Part shown: positions 54,840-64,000 of the stretch, piece after piece | How the letters are laid out: every line of letters begins with the position of its first letter | Position numbering within the stretch: the first letter of the stretch is position 1 | DNA from: Gongronella butleri | Lineage: Eukaryota; Mucoromycota; Mucoromycetes; Mucorales; Cunninghamellaceae | Length of the DNA stretch: 64,000 nucleotides | Direction of reading: 5' to 3' | Assembly: GCA_025201375.1 (NCBI GenBank) | Contig: JAIWZP010000008.1 | Coordinates: forward strand, 62,001-126,000 | The notes under the pieces: generated by a model | What the model saw: the letters and a program-made list of their open reading frames with translations, nothing else | The model's database searches: none | What the model was told of the DNA's origin: nothing | Translations under genes and position numbers: made by a program

Positions 54840-56080
54840 TCGTTGATTCAATGCACACAGTAGACGGTCTCGTAAGCGAGTTTCTCTGCGAATAAATCGC
54901 TTGCTATCAACATTTCCACTAATTGATCAGTTTAAAACATTGTCAATCACACGAGATCAAGTTGTACTGTACGTATGAGACGTGCTCGGGCGCCATTTTC
55001 CGACCGATTGCATTTTTTTGTTCAATACTTCAATTCTGAAATTTATCGGTCGATCGGTCGCTTATCGGTTCGGTTTCGGGTTGGGGTTTTCTTATCAGTT
55101 CGGACGTTCGGTTTCGGTCAACGCCTTCGACCGAAGAACCGAATAGACCGATAATAATTCTGTAGTAAACACTACTGTATCCTTGGCCTTGCTTGGCCAT
55201 CACCGGGCATTCGCGTACAAATGGCTTTCGGTGTCACGGCTCAGGCTGGCGCAGCAAGCATCAGCCGTGATCATTCCACATTTACAGTATATATTCGCAG
55301 CACGGACGCGTCAATGCAAAATTCAATGACCGACGGACGCGACGCGTCATTCATGCAAAATCGCCCCTCACTCTCCCAACTCCCTGCAACCTCAAGGTTT
55401 CCACATCTCATCAAACACATGCGTCATACAACATTCGTCATTCACCGCCGAGACAAGTTTTGAATCACTCACACGCTGACAAGTATTATCTTGTTTTTGT
55501 GCGAAAGTCAAAGAAATCACCTCATTCTCGAAATCACACTCTCAACGTCATTTACCCGGCATGCATGCACCCCTTGCACTTGGAGTGCCAACCTCGCTCA
55601 ATTTTGTCAAATTTTAGTACCAGCGTAAAGTAATTCGAAAAAATCACCCCACTTCCCATGCAAACCTGATTCTCATCACTTTTGTTTGCGCGGACAACCC
55701 TCTTAACACACGCGCAGCCATCGCCACTTGCTCCCTGTCGAAACGCCCTTGCAATCCACTTGTGCCGTCGTATCTTGCATCATGCTTGGCGCCCATTTGT
55801 TTCAAAAAAAAAAGAAGAAGAAAACAAAAGAATCGCTTTATTTTTCCCTCGCCACATTTCGCTCCATGGACGCCCAATTCACGTGACACTCGGTGGCCCC
55901 TGCAGCGACGCGGCGTCGGCCATGATCTCTCTTCTCAAGCAACGCCCAACCAACAAATGTATAAAAGGGGTTGTCATAGTTCCCACTGTTCTCTTTTCCC
56001 CTCATCCTCGACAACACCTTTTTTTCTTTCTTTCTTGCTTGCTCTGCTTTGGCTTTGCCAATAAAGACCACCACAGTCTC
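54840..56080. other. Gene-free stretch with repetitive terminal-like sequence
   Basis: About 1.2 kb. At 55030-55170 there is an array of TCGGT, CGGTT and TTCGG steps and their complements (CGACCGAAGAACCG), ending in AAACACTA, reminiscent of the subterminal repeats and end of an hAT transposon. A TATAAAAG box at 55960-55967 and a CT-rich tract precede the ATG at 56081. Several TACTGTA/TACAGTA heptamers occur. No gene recognised. Confidence 0.45.
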
Positions 56081-57145
56081 ATGGCTTCTTCGTCGCCTGC
56101 GCCGGGAACCACACGACCACAATTTGCAAGGTGCAGCATTAGAGGTACGGTAAGCATCGCAAAGGGCGTCGCTTCTAAACACGCGCAGGGTATTATGATG
56201 GTCAGGACGGTCGCCGCGGGCTGTTGCTCGCCCAAGGCTGGGCCCCACCAGGGGCCCATGACATTCGGTTGGTGGCTACTTTTCTATTTTTGACCCTGAG
56301 TCGATGGAGTCCGTGGTGGGACCCGTCGACGCGTCCTTCCAAGAGGACTTTGAGGGCCAGGTGCCCGTGACAGTCAGCAACATGGATCAATTCGGACCAA
56401 TGTCCTCGTACTCTGCACGGCACTTGGAGCGAGGCATAGGTCAGGCAAAGAAGAGCATCAGGTCGACGAGATTGCCGGACGACGTGAACGCAAAAAACAA
56501 TGTGATTTTCTACAAGGCTGCAAGAAGTCACATGTACAGTATCACCACCACGTCGCGGCCGCAACAGCATTATGTAGCATCGTCGAGCCATCCGCTGGAG
56601 CTTCTCTCGCTCGAGGACGATCATCACGAGCCTGATGCCGAAGATTTCGAGCTCAACCTGCTGGTGGATCCGCCGCCAATCCCTGTGCTTGACGCCCAAG
56701 ACCCGGATGTTATTTACACTTTTGGTCCCAACACCATTGGACGTCGAGAGGCTGGAGCGATCATATCGCTATTCAAAGACGCCCAGACCTCAAAACGACG
56801 AATTGGAATACCGGTATTATACCATTGAGGCCAGGACACCCATTGCGCAGCTGCAGTATGGCCACACGGCCGAGCGAGTATTCATTGATGATCTACTGGA
56901 AGCAGCACGCTAGCCACTGGCCGAGATTGGCGAACTTGGCCGGTGACTACATCTGTATATCCGCGACCTCAACCCCGTCCGAGAGAGTTTTCTCTCGGGC
57001 ACGGATTTTATTGGGGGTCGCACCTGCAAAACCGTGTTTTGCCAGAACACATCAAGACGCAGCTTTTGGTGACATACAGTATTGGGAAAATTTCGCGTCT
57101 GGCGCGGACTTGGCCGCAGCTGAGAAGCTTCATAGTGTGCTGTAG
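56081..57145 (+). pseudogene. Broken hAT-family transposase (C-terminal dimerisation region preserved)
   Basis: From ATG 56081 several frames follow one another with stops. The clearest piece is the hAT C-terminal dimerisation signature SHWPRLANLAGDYICISATSTPSERVFSRA (about 56910-57000), in which SHWPRL, then ATSTPSERVFS, are the conserved parts. Upstream, 56304-56828 encodes 174 aa that run into the same region in another frame (DAQTSKRRIGIPV against PQNDELEYRYYTI). The DDE core is not recognisable. A TATA box 115 bp upstream suggests a once-functional promoter. Frameshifts near 56780-56910 make it a relic. Confidence 0.65.
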
Positions 57146-58452
57146 ATGGTGGGCCGCAGCGACGACGACAACGAAGAAGATGATGACTTTTTCGATGATG
57201 GCGAGAACAACAACAGCAGCAGCACGATGAATGATACAGTACCCAACAAGAATAATACCCTTACTGTATATCCAACATCAAGTCACCACCGCCCCCATCA
57301 TTCACTTTTTTTATCATATTTTATCATCTTTATCATATACAACAACAACAGTATGCATCATGCCCATCTTCAATTACTGTAAATCAAACATTAAAAAAGG
57401 AGCCTACAGGGACATAAAATGGCAAGAAGGGTGCGTGTGTGAGACACAAAAAAATTAGCTGGTCGAGATTTCGATGGAGACGAGCGAGATTCAGATCGTC
57501 TCGACGTCCGTCTCGCTCGATCTCGTCTCGAACCCTCGAGATTTTCGAGCGAGATTCTCGATTTACGGTAACAACACTAAATCCACGCAACTTAATTTGG
57601 AAGTCTCAAACCTTAAATTTTTGCAAAAAAAATCGCACCAAAGTAGGCACTTTTTTTCTCAGTCGGTCGCCGTTCATGCGTCACTCTTTGGGCATTTTCC
57701 TTAATACAGTAGGTACTACAGTACCGGTAAGTTGGGCTGTTGCCTGTTGGGGTGACCTGCCATTTCGTCTGCCAATAGCAAACTGTTGTCGGAATTACCT
57801 GTTTGGGATGCATTGATCACTCGGAGTTCGAAATTTACCAAATTTGGCATTTCCTGGGTTTGAATTGTGTGACTCCTGAATTTTTCAAAAGTGGTCGTTT
57901 GGGAGTTTACAGTAAGTTTTTTTGTTGCAAATTTTGCGCCACTGTAAATTCGATGCAGCTGTCTTTGAGCGGGGTCAACCATGCAGATGGCGAGATGAAC
58001 GCAAAATACCTATACCAAATATGAGATTTTTGGCACTTTCGAGTCCAAAAAAATCTGCCGGAGCCGTTCTTCGCACAGGCGGTAGTTCATACCGTGACGC
58101 AACTTTCCTCTGCAGGCAAGTACTGTAGGCTGTAAAAAAATTTCTGGAGGCACAACAAGCCGAGCACCAAATTCCGGAAAGCACGCGTTTTTGTTTTCCA
58201 AGGGCAACCATGCGACTTTTTTTTTTGTGTATTACACGATTACAGTATGCAGTAGGCGAGTACAGTATCATACTTGTTGTACTGCAAACTGCATCATACC
58301 TATTACTGTATGGTGTACTGTATACTTTATTTGAATTATCCGTTTACTGTATTCTTCCCATGCCCCATCTTCAAAACATAGCCGATTTACCGTATCACGC
58401 TTCACGCACCTCGGCACCTGCCACAAGCTCACAACAGACCTTTTCTTTAGAA
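57146..58452. other. Gene-free stretch, downstream half of the hAT region
   Basis: It has CGAG/CTCG step repeats at 57460-57565 ending TTACGGTAACAACACTA, which looks like an hAT-type end. A 45-bp block (about 57583-57628) is similar to part of the palindrome arms at 11 kb. About a dozen TACTGTA/TACAGTA heptamers occur. No gene recognised. Confidence 0.45.
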
Positions 58453-58966
58453 TGGCTGCCGTAGAATTCGTTGCACCAGGAGACCAGGTGATGAATAATT
58501 ACATTATTGTTTCATCATCCTCCTTCTTCGCGTTCCATGGCCTCTTTTTTCTCGCTTCGTCATGGGTTTCTTCGGCTGTCATTTGAGTTTCATGCGCGCG
58601 CTTCACTTCATTCAAAGGGAAATCATTGGGGTACCGGTATGGTACTGTAGGTGGCCAGGTGCTGGCACGCTTCTTCTCACTGAAGGCAGTGGGGACACGG
58701 ACAGCAGCTTAGTCCTTAGTGCGAGGTTTCAGGAAACGATGATTGACAAAAGACATTTGTGCCGCGACAAGGATATTGGAAGCAAAAAAAAAGACAATGC
58801 AAAGCACCCGAGTCACCAAAATGCCTCAAAAGCACGTCAAACTCACAGAGGAATGGATAATTCAGAGCTCTGGCAGGCCTTTTATTTATTATTATATTTT
58901 TTTTTCCGGCGGACTGACTACTGTATTACTGTAGATATGATATAAATAGTTTATTTCATGTCCAGA
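58453..58966 (+). other. Possible orphan first exon and unassigned sequence
   Basis: ATG GCT GCC GTA GAA ... GGA GAC CAG followed by GTGATG could be a first exon (MAAVEFVAPGDQ), whose start recalls exosome cap proteins. I could not find a convincing second exon before the convergent gene at 58967. The rest is AT-rich with a possible frame WPGAGTLLLTEGSGDTDS that I do not recognise. It may be the residue of a gene truncated by the neighbouring transposon region. Confidence 0.2.
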
Positions 58967-60163
58967 TCAGTTTTCTTGCATGCACACGACCTTGCCCAGG
59001 ACGACAAAGCCATCGCTGTGATCGTCTGATGAAGGCACTGACGGGTCGTCTGCGACAAAGGGGGGATGGATGACCATCACGATAGTGCCGTCCTCTTTTC
59101 CCTTGTTGTTTGCCTTGAAGAGTTCTGGATCAAAGGCAGCGACGCCCTCTTCGACGTACAGCGGGCGAATGCTTGCCTCCTGACCGTGCATAGCAAGTGA
59201 CAGTTCGCTGGCCTTTTGTACCTGGTTTGTCAACTTTGTGCGTGTGGTGTCATTAAGTTTTGTGTACATGTGGGCAATCTCTGCCAAGATGTCGTCGACA
59301 ATAGCGTCCTGCGTGGCTCGGATGGCTTCTGCGTCGTCAAGCGGCTGCTTGGCCACAAGCGACGTGAGCTGCTGGCGCAGGCGCAGCGACCAGTCGGCCT
59401 TGTTGCGCATGCGCATCCAATGGTCGATCTGTGCAAAGGCGTGATTGATGGAGGCGCCCAGGTGAACCGGCTCGTCAAACACGCGTCGGATCAGCGTGTC
59501 GGCTATCAGCTTCTCTGTAAAGACGGTGATTTGCGCGGCGGACAATAGCCCCTGGTCGTCGACCCAGTGTGCACGCAGCCAATCGGCCATGGCCGGCCAC
59601 CGCTCCATGATGAAGGATGTGCCAGCATCCGTGTCGACTTGATTGCGCAGGCCCATACTGAAATTGGCCACCTGTCCAAACAAATTGGTGATTTTGCGCT
59701 GAATGGTCGACAAATCGTCGTCGGTCGCGCGAATGGTGCACATGTGGGTGTAAAAATTCGATTCCATTCGCTTGTACTCTTGTCGCTTTGTGTGCAGCTC
59801 ATCGTTCAGCTTCATATTGTCGTTTTGCAGCTGCTCTATCGACGTTTGCTGCTCTTTGAGCAGCTGCTGCGCGCCCTCGTACAGGTCCGTTGCCTCCTCG
59901 CGCTCGTTTTGACTCTGCTCGACAAGCTGCTTGTGGATTTCAATCGATTCGTACAGGGACCGAATATGCAGGTCCTTGTCCGAGTCCAAATAGCTGTTGC
60001 ACACTTGGCACACCCCTGACCTTATCGACACGCTGCTCGACGCACGGTGCCGCCGCTGCTGCTGTTGCTGCTGCTGCTGTTCCGACGTCGTCACCAGCGT
60101 GCTTGGCTTGGAGTCCACAGACCGCATGGACGTGTCGTCGCCTAGCTCGGATGTTTGTGACAT
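58967..60163 (-). CDS. Coiled-coil protein of unknown function, 398 aa
   Basis: Single exon. The N terminus is disordered, with a polyglutamine run (about residues 29-36) followed by RRHRASSSVSIRS, a possible phosphorylation site cluster. A CxxC (CQVC) comes next, then a long heptad-rich region: IRSLYESIEIHKQLVEQSQ, LLKEQQTSIEQLQNDNMKLND, LHTKRQEYKRMESNFY. The C-terminal half is helical and ends in PFVADDPSVPSSDDHSDGFVVLG. No family recognised with confidence. The start was chosen as the first ATG (60163) after a pyrimidine-rich, frame-open leader. Divergent from the K+/H+ exchange-related gene (204 bp). Confidence 0.75.
   Translation of the reverse strand: MSQTSELGDDTSMRSVDSKPSTLVTTSEQQQQQQQQRRHRASSSVSIRSGVCQVCNSYLDSDKDLHIRSLYESIEIHKQLVEQSQNEREEATDLYEGAQQLLKEQQTSIEQLQNDNMKLNDELHTKRQEYKRMESNFYTHMCTIRATDDDLSTIQRKITNLFGQVANFSMGLRNQVDTDAGTSFIMERWPAMADWLRAHWVDDQGLLSAAQITVFTEKLIADTLIRRVFDEPVHLGASINHAFAQIDHWMRMRNKADWSLRLRQQLTSLVAKQPLDDAEAIRATQDAIVDDILAEIAHMYTKLNDTTRTKLTNQVQKASELSLAMHGQEASIRPLYVEEGVAAFDPELFKANNKGKEDGTIVMVIHPPFVADDPSVPSSDDHSDGFVVLGKVVCMQEN
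60055..60078. repeat. CTG/CAG trinucleotide repeat (polyglutamine)
   Basis: Eight glutamine codons on the minus strand, within the N terminus of the coiled-coil protein. Such tracts are prone to length change. Confidence 0.8.
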
Positions 60164-60367
60164 GATATGTGTTTTGTGAAAAGGAAAAAAAAAAGAGTCT
60201 AAGTGTACAAGATGGAGAAGAAAAAGAGAGAATAAGAAAAAGAAAGCGAACAAAAATAGAAATGGCGGCGATCACAATTGGGTCAAAACACCGCACTTAG
60301 GGCGGCGTCGCTGCACCGAGGCTCTTTTCCTTTTTTTTTTTTTTTTTTTTTTTTTTGTTCTTTTTCA

Positions 60368-61276
60368 ATGAAGTTCTTGGCAGTGCCCATTGTGAAGAAT
60401 CGCCTGGCCTTTTACTGCCATTCGACGTCGCCGACGGTGTCGCGTATTACGCAGCTGGTCGACTGGTCTAACAAAAAATGGAGCGAATTGGGCCAGGCCA
60501 AGCCCGAAACGTGGAAAAAACGCCTCTATGACAAGGGCGACGACATTCTGAAGCGCCAGGATTATCGCGAGGTTTTTCTAAAGGAAATTCCGACTAAAGA
60601 GCACTTGGCATCACCTATAGAAAAGGTAAAGGATTCCATAGATGAAAAAAAAAACAATCAAATTCACGCTTCATTTTTTTGTGATTTTTAATGTAGGCGA
60701 CGCTTGTACACGCTCTTGATATATCACCAGAGGTTATTCAGCACGACTTGCGCCGACTCGTGCAAGAACGCCTGCCATATCACAAGAAATACATGTATAG
60801 GTCGGCCTATTGGGTGCCTGTTGCCTGTACGTTTGCCATTGTCCCACTCATACCAAACATCCCCTTGGCGTACAATCTGTTTCGGCTGTACAGCCACTAT
60901 AAAGGTAAAAAAAAAAAATCCGGGAAAAAAAAAGTGCTGACGTGCATTTGTTTTATTTTTAGCTTACAAGGGTGCCCAGCACCTGCATGACCTGCTAGAA
61001 AATGGCCAAATACAATACAAGGAGGTCCAAGGCGTGCCAGTGGAGACGTTGGCCAGCCCCGAAACACTCGAATTTCCAAAGAGTCTTGTGGACGAATACC
61101 GCGCGTCGGCCAAACTCCACTATCACGACTTTGACACGGAAATCCCAGGCGTGCTGTCCAAGACCACCATCCAGCACCTGGCTGCCCAGCATCCGGAGTT
61201 GCCCAGCCTCGAGACTGAGGTCATGCGGACACGGAATCAAATGCTTTATGCGATTTTCAAGGATAGAATGAAATAA
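60368..61276 (+). CDS. Mitochondrial K+/H+ exchange-related protein
   Basis: Exons 60368-60625, 60697-60904 and 60963-61276 (259 aa). It starts MKFLAVPIVKNRLAFYCHS, then KKWSELGQAKPETWKKRLYDKGDDIL, the second exon ends in a hydrophobic helix pair (SAYWVPVACTFAIVPLIPNIPLAYNLFRLY), then GAQHLHDLL. This order is that of the Mit_KHE1 family (yeast YDL183C), required for K+/H+ exchange across the inner mitochondrial membrane. It is probably a regulatory or structural subunit rather than the exchanger. Introns begin GTAAA and GTAAAAA. Confidence 0.85.
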
Positions 61277-61651
61277 ATAGAAGAAATCCCGATTGAAATC
61301 ATCCCACCACGGGGAGTTCCGAGGAAAAAAAAAAAAAAGGGATGTTACCAAGCAAAAAAAAAAAAAAAAAGAAAAAGGGAAGGTTGCCGCAGCTTTTCCA
61401 TGTCGCTGTGGCGACTGATTGGCCATCTGTCTTTTTTATTTGTGCGGGAATTGGGGTTTTGACAGGTGGGCGAGATGCTTTTTTTGCTCTTTTCTTGCCG
61501 CGATGTGATCGGAGAGCGAGGGCCAGGCGGCCCGCCTGCCGCAGTCCCAAATGACGCCAGAGCTTAAAAGGCAGGCCATTCTTGGGGTCAAATTTCTGAT
61601 TTTTTTTCGCACTCCCCTTTCTCGCTCTTTTATTTATTTCCACAAAAAAAG
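61277..61651. promoter_or_regulatory. Spacer and promoter of the ABCF gene
   Basis: 375 bp with two A runs (61326-61338, 61355-61370), then GC-rich sequence and, near the start codon, the pyrimidine-rich stretch CTCCCCTTTCTCGCTCTTTT. No gene seen. Confidence 0.4.
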
Positions 61652-62634
61652 ATGACGGATTTGACCAATGCATTTTTCTCGCAAGTGGAAACGTACGAAA
61701 TCGATTTAAACAACGACACGGCGGATTACTTGCGCAGCCTGCTTGCCGACCTGTCACTAGATAGCCCTGTTGACGAGGTGCGCGGTGTCACGGAGGTGTT
61801 TCTAGAGGATGCCGAGGTGCCCAAAGCGACCATCGATGCATTGTACAACCGACTTGAAACGGCCATGGCCAAGTCTGGGACGCCAGCGCCACAGATCGCC
61901 CAAAATGACGCCATCACCGGCGCCAGGACGTTGCCTGTGCCCGTGGAGGACGCCAGCAGCGACAAGATCTCGCTGGAAGACACGGTACAGGCCACAGAAA
62001 AAAAAAAAAAAGTGAGATGGCCATGCTACGATGCTGACGACGCGAATTTTAGAGCAAGAAAGCGAGAACGACAAAGCGTACGCCGCGACGCACACGCAAA
62101 CAAAAGCAAGAGGCGGCAGCTGGAGGAATGGCCGATGATGATAAGCCGCCGACCATTGTCGCGACCTCGCAGCAAAGCCGATTCCATGCCGAGACGCTCG
62201 AGACGCTCAGCAAGGACATTGATCTCAAGCAAGTCAACATTTCCGTGAATGACAACGCCCTGCTTGTCGATGCGCATCTGCGTCTAAAGGAAAATGTGCG
62301 CTACGGCTTTGTGGGACCCAATGGCTCGGGCAAATCGGGTAAAGCTACCTTTTTTTTTTTTTTTCACGCGCGTGGCGCGTCACACAAGCGCGCTCATGGA
62401 AACATGATGGCCCCATGACACACGAAAATGACGCCCCCTTTCTTTTTACGTACATTTAGTGTTGATGAAGTGCTTGGGCGAGAATCTTCTTATTGGCCTG
62501 CCGCAAAATCTGCAGATTCTCTATGTTGCGCAATTGGAAACAGATCAGGACGTGTCTGTGCTTGACGAGGTGCTGTCGTCGGATCGCGAATCGCTACAGA
62601 TCACAAAGGATTACGAATGTAAGCATCTTTCTCT

Positions 62635-62668
<34 letters not shown>

Positions 62669-64000
62669 GCTATTTTCTTTTTTTTTTTTTACGCTTTTTT
62701 TTCATAGTCTTAAAGGCGGCAATGAACACGACGAGCGCGGACAAGGACAATGACATGAAGCGCGCGGTCCATCAGCTGTTGATTGAGCAATCCGACAAGA
62801 ATTTGGTCAAATTGCACGCGATTGCGACAAAGCGATCGGGTGCGCGCGGATGGGATGCCCGCAACGAGCTCGTTGATGCCGAGGCAGCACACAAAAAGCT
62901 GGTGGCGCAAGACCCATTGACATTTGTCACGGCCGAATTGATGAATGAGACGGTGTCGGAGGTGATGACCAAGGCATCGCTTGTTGATCGCGACGCGCAG
63001 CTTGCCAAGGCCGGCAAGATCCTCGGTGGACTTGGATTCACAGACGAGGAGAAGCAGCAAAAGGTAGCGCAGTTCTCCGGCGGCTGGCGCATGCGCATTG
63101 CGCTTGCCAAGGCCTTGTTTGTCGATCCAAACATCTTGCTCCTCGACGAACCCACCAATCACTTGGACTTGCCCGCCATCTTGTGGCTCCGCGAGTACAT
63201 CCTCACCAACACCAGTGAAATGACCGTTGTCATCGTCTCTCATGACCGCGAATTCCTCAGCAGCGTCACCGAGGAAACCATCATCCTCAAAGACAAACAA
63301 TTGCGTTACCACGCCGGCAATTTCGACGATTACGAGCAAAACACTGAAGAACAGCGCGTGCGCAAGCAGCGATTGCTCGATGTAAGCCTGTTGTTCCCCC
63401 CCAAAAAAAAAGCGTCGAATGGCTCACCTTAATATTTTTATTTTTATCCAGAATCAAGAAAAAAAGAAGAAAAAGCTGCAGGCGAGCATCCAAAACGATA
63501 TCAAGCGAGCCAAGGCGTCGGGCGACGACAAGCGCCTTGGCCAGGTGGCGTCGCGCACCAAAAAGCTGGACCGCCTAGGCATGGAAAAGACAGAGGATGG
63601 CAAGCGTTTCAAGGTCAGCTATCGCGTCGGGTGGCACGACAGCTCGCACGTGCAGATTGTCGTGGACCAAAAGGACAAGACAAACGCGATCAACATCCCG
63701 GATCCTGCTCCTTTGCGTTCCACTGGGCCATTTTTGTCGCTGGAGCAAGTCAGCTTCCGATACACGCCCAAGGGTCCCGATGTTGTGCAAGATGTCACCT
63801 TTTGTCTCGAGCCTCACTCGCGTCTCGCGCTCCTTGGGCCCAATGGCAGTGGCAAGGTATATATTATAAAAAAAGGATGCCCCTCGTGCCGAATCTCATC
63901 TTTTTTTTTTTTTTGAATTGTGCAGTCGACATTGCTGGATTTGATTACTGGCAAGCTCCAGCCCACCAAAGGCACGGTGCGGAACCATCCGCTGCTGCGG
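61652..64000 (+). CDS. ABCF-family ATPase (GCN20/ABCF3-like), 3' end beyond the window
   Basis: Exons 61652-62011, 62053-62338, 62460-62618, 62708-63381, 63452-63856 and 63926 to the edge (first 653 codons). After an acidic helical N terminus and a Lys/Arg-rich linker comes the first ATPase domain: GPNGSGKS (Walker A, split by an intron), long insert, VAQFSGGWRMRIALAKALF (signature), ILLLDEPTNHLDL (Walker B) and VIVSHDREFL. The KKKKKLQASIQNDIKRAK linker follows, and the second domain has GPNGSGKSTLLDLI, again with the intron inside Walker A. There are no membrane segments. Family role: soluble translation factors such as GCN20, acting on ribosomes and GCN2 signalling. Residue after the first Walker A GKS is Val, not Thr. 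Confidence 0.9.
62638..62666. repeat. (TC)n microsatellite in an ABCF intron
   Basis: About 29 bp of CT repeat downstream of the donor, followed by a T run before the TCATAG acceptor. Confidence 0.9.

Noticed and set aside
1..64000. tRNA, rRNA or CRISPR arrays
   Set aside because: I looked for cloverleaf-type sequence and regularly spaced repeats and saw none; the tandem repeats present are microsatellites or transposon-internal.

Overview
The window reads as nuclear DNA of a fungus, probably an early-diverging (Mucoromycota-like) lineage. The fungal evidence is a 1,3-beta-glucan synthase (FKS), sterol C24-methyltransferase (ERG6), a STE12 transcription factor, HIS6 and SOM1. The early-diverging placement is an inference: a TMEM94-type P-type ATPase relative, FHIT and L1-like LINEs are present, genes carry up to about 12 short introns (about 45-125 nt), and spacing is tight. 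Introns usually start GTAAG or GTAAAAA and end TAG or CAG, and many hold long A or T runs.

Layout. 0-4.6 kb: G-protein alpha subunit (minus, cut by the left edge), then HIS6, FHIT and NSE3/MAGE. 4.8-5.3 kb: the 3' exons of an unrecognised minus-strand gene whose 5' end is lost beside a LINE insertion. 5.3-19.9 kb is a transposon island. It holds a full-length LINE (LINE-1, 5383-10532) with a 15-bp target-site duplication, a 1-kb AT-rich palindrome (10978-11978), and a second, diverged LINE (LINE-2, about 11979-17566) with a single-base frameshift in ORF2. It also holds several 5'-truncated or nested LINE fragments and four tiny A-tailed insertions, each flanked by its own duplication.

20.0-54.8 kb is a compact gene block: ERG6, IND1-type Fe-S assembly ATPase, secreted phosphoesterase, STE12, DPY30, alcohol acetyltransferase-like enzyme, ARPC1, RhoGAP, multi-spanning RING-H2 ligase, NUP155-family nucleoporin, SMP-domain lipid-transfer protein (NVJ2/TEX2 type), MED19, PH-domain protein, short-chain dehydrogenase, proteasome beta-2, FKS glucan synthase, SOM1 and a TMEM94-like P-type ATPase relative. 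Neighbours are often divergent with 100-220 bp between start codons, or convergent with 10-110 bp between stop codons.

54.8-58.9 kb is gene-poor. It holds a broken hAT transposase, terminal-like sequences and a striking density of the heptamer TACTGTA/TACAGTA. 59-64 kb: a coiled-coil protein, a mitochondrial K+/H+ exchange-related protein and an ABCF ATPase cut by the right edge.

Apart from transposon genes, the content is housekeeping and signalling, with no obvious metabolic cluster. I did not recognise a clearly novel multi-gene system. The most unusual material is the LINE island with its ultra-short retro-insertions, the palindrome with a distant relative at 57.6 kb, the TACTGTA-dense region, a 5-nt microexon in FHIT and the pseudo-P-type ATPase. 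Exon boundaries were set by eye from GT-AG sites, frame and family similarity. For all complete spliced genes the summed exon lengths are divisible by three.
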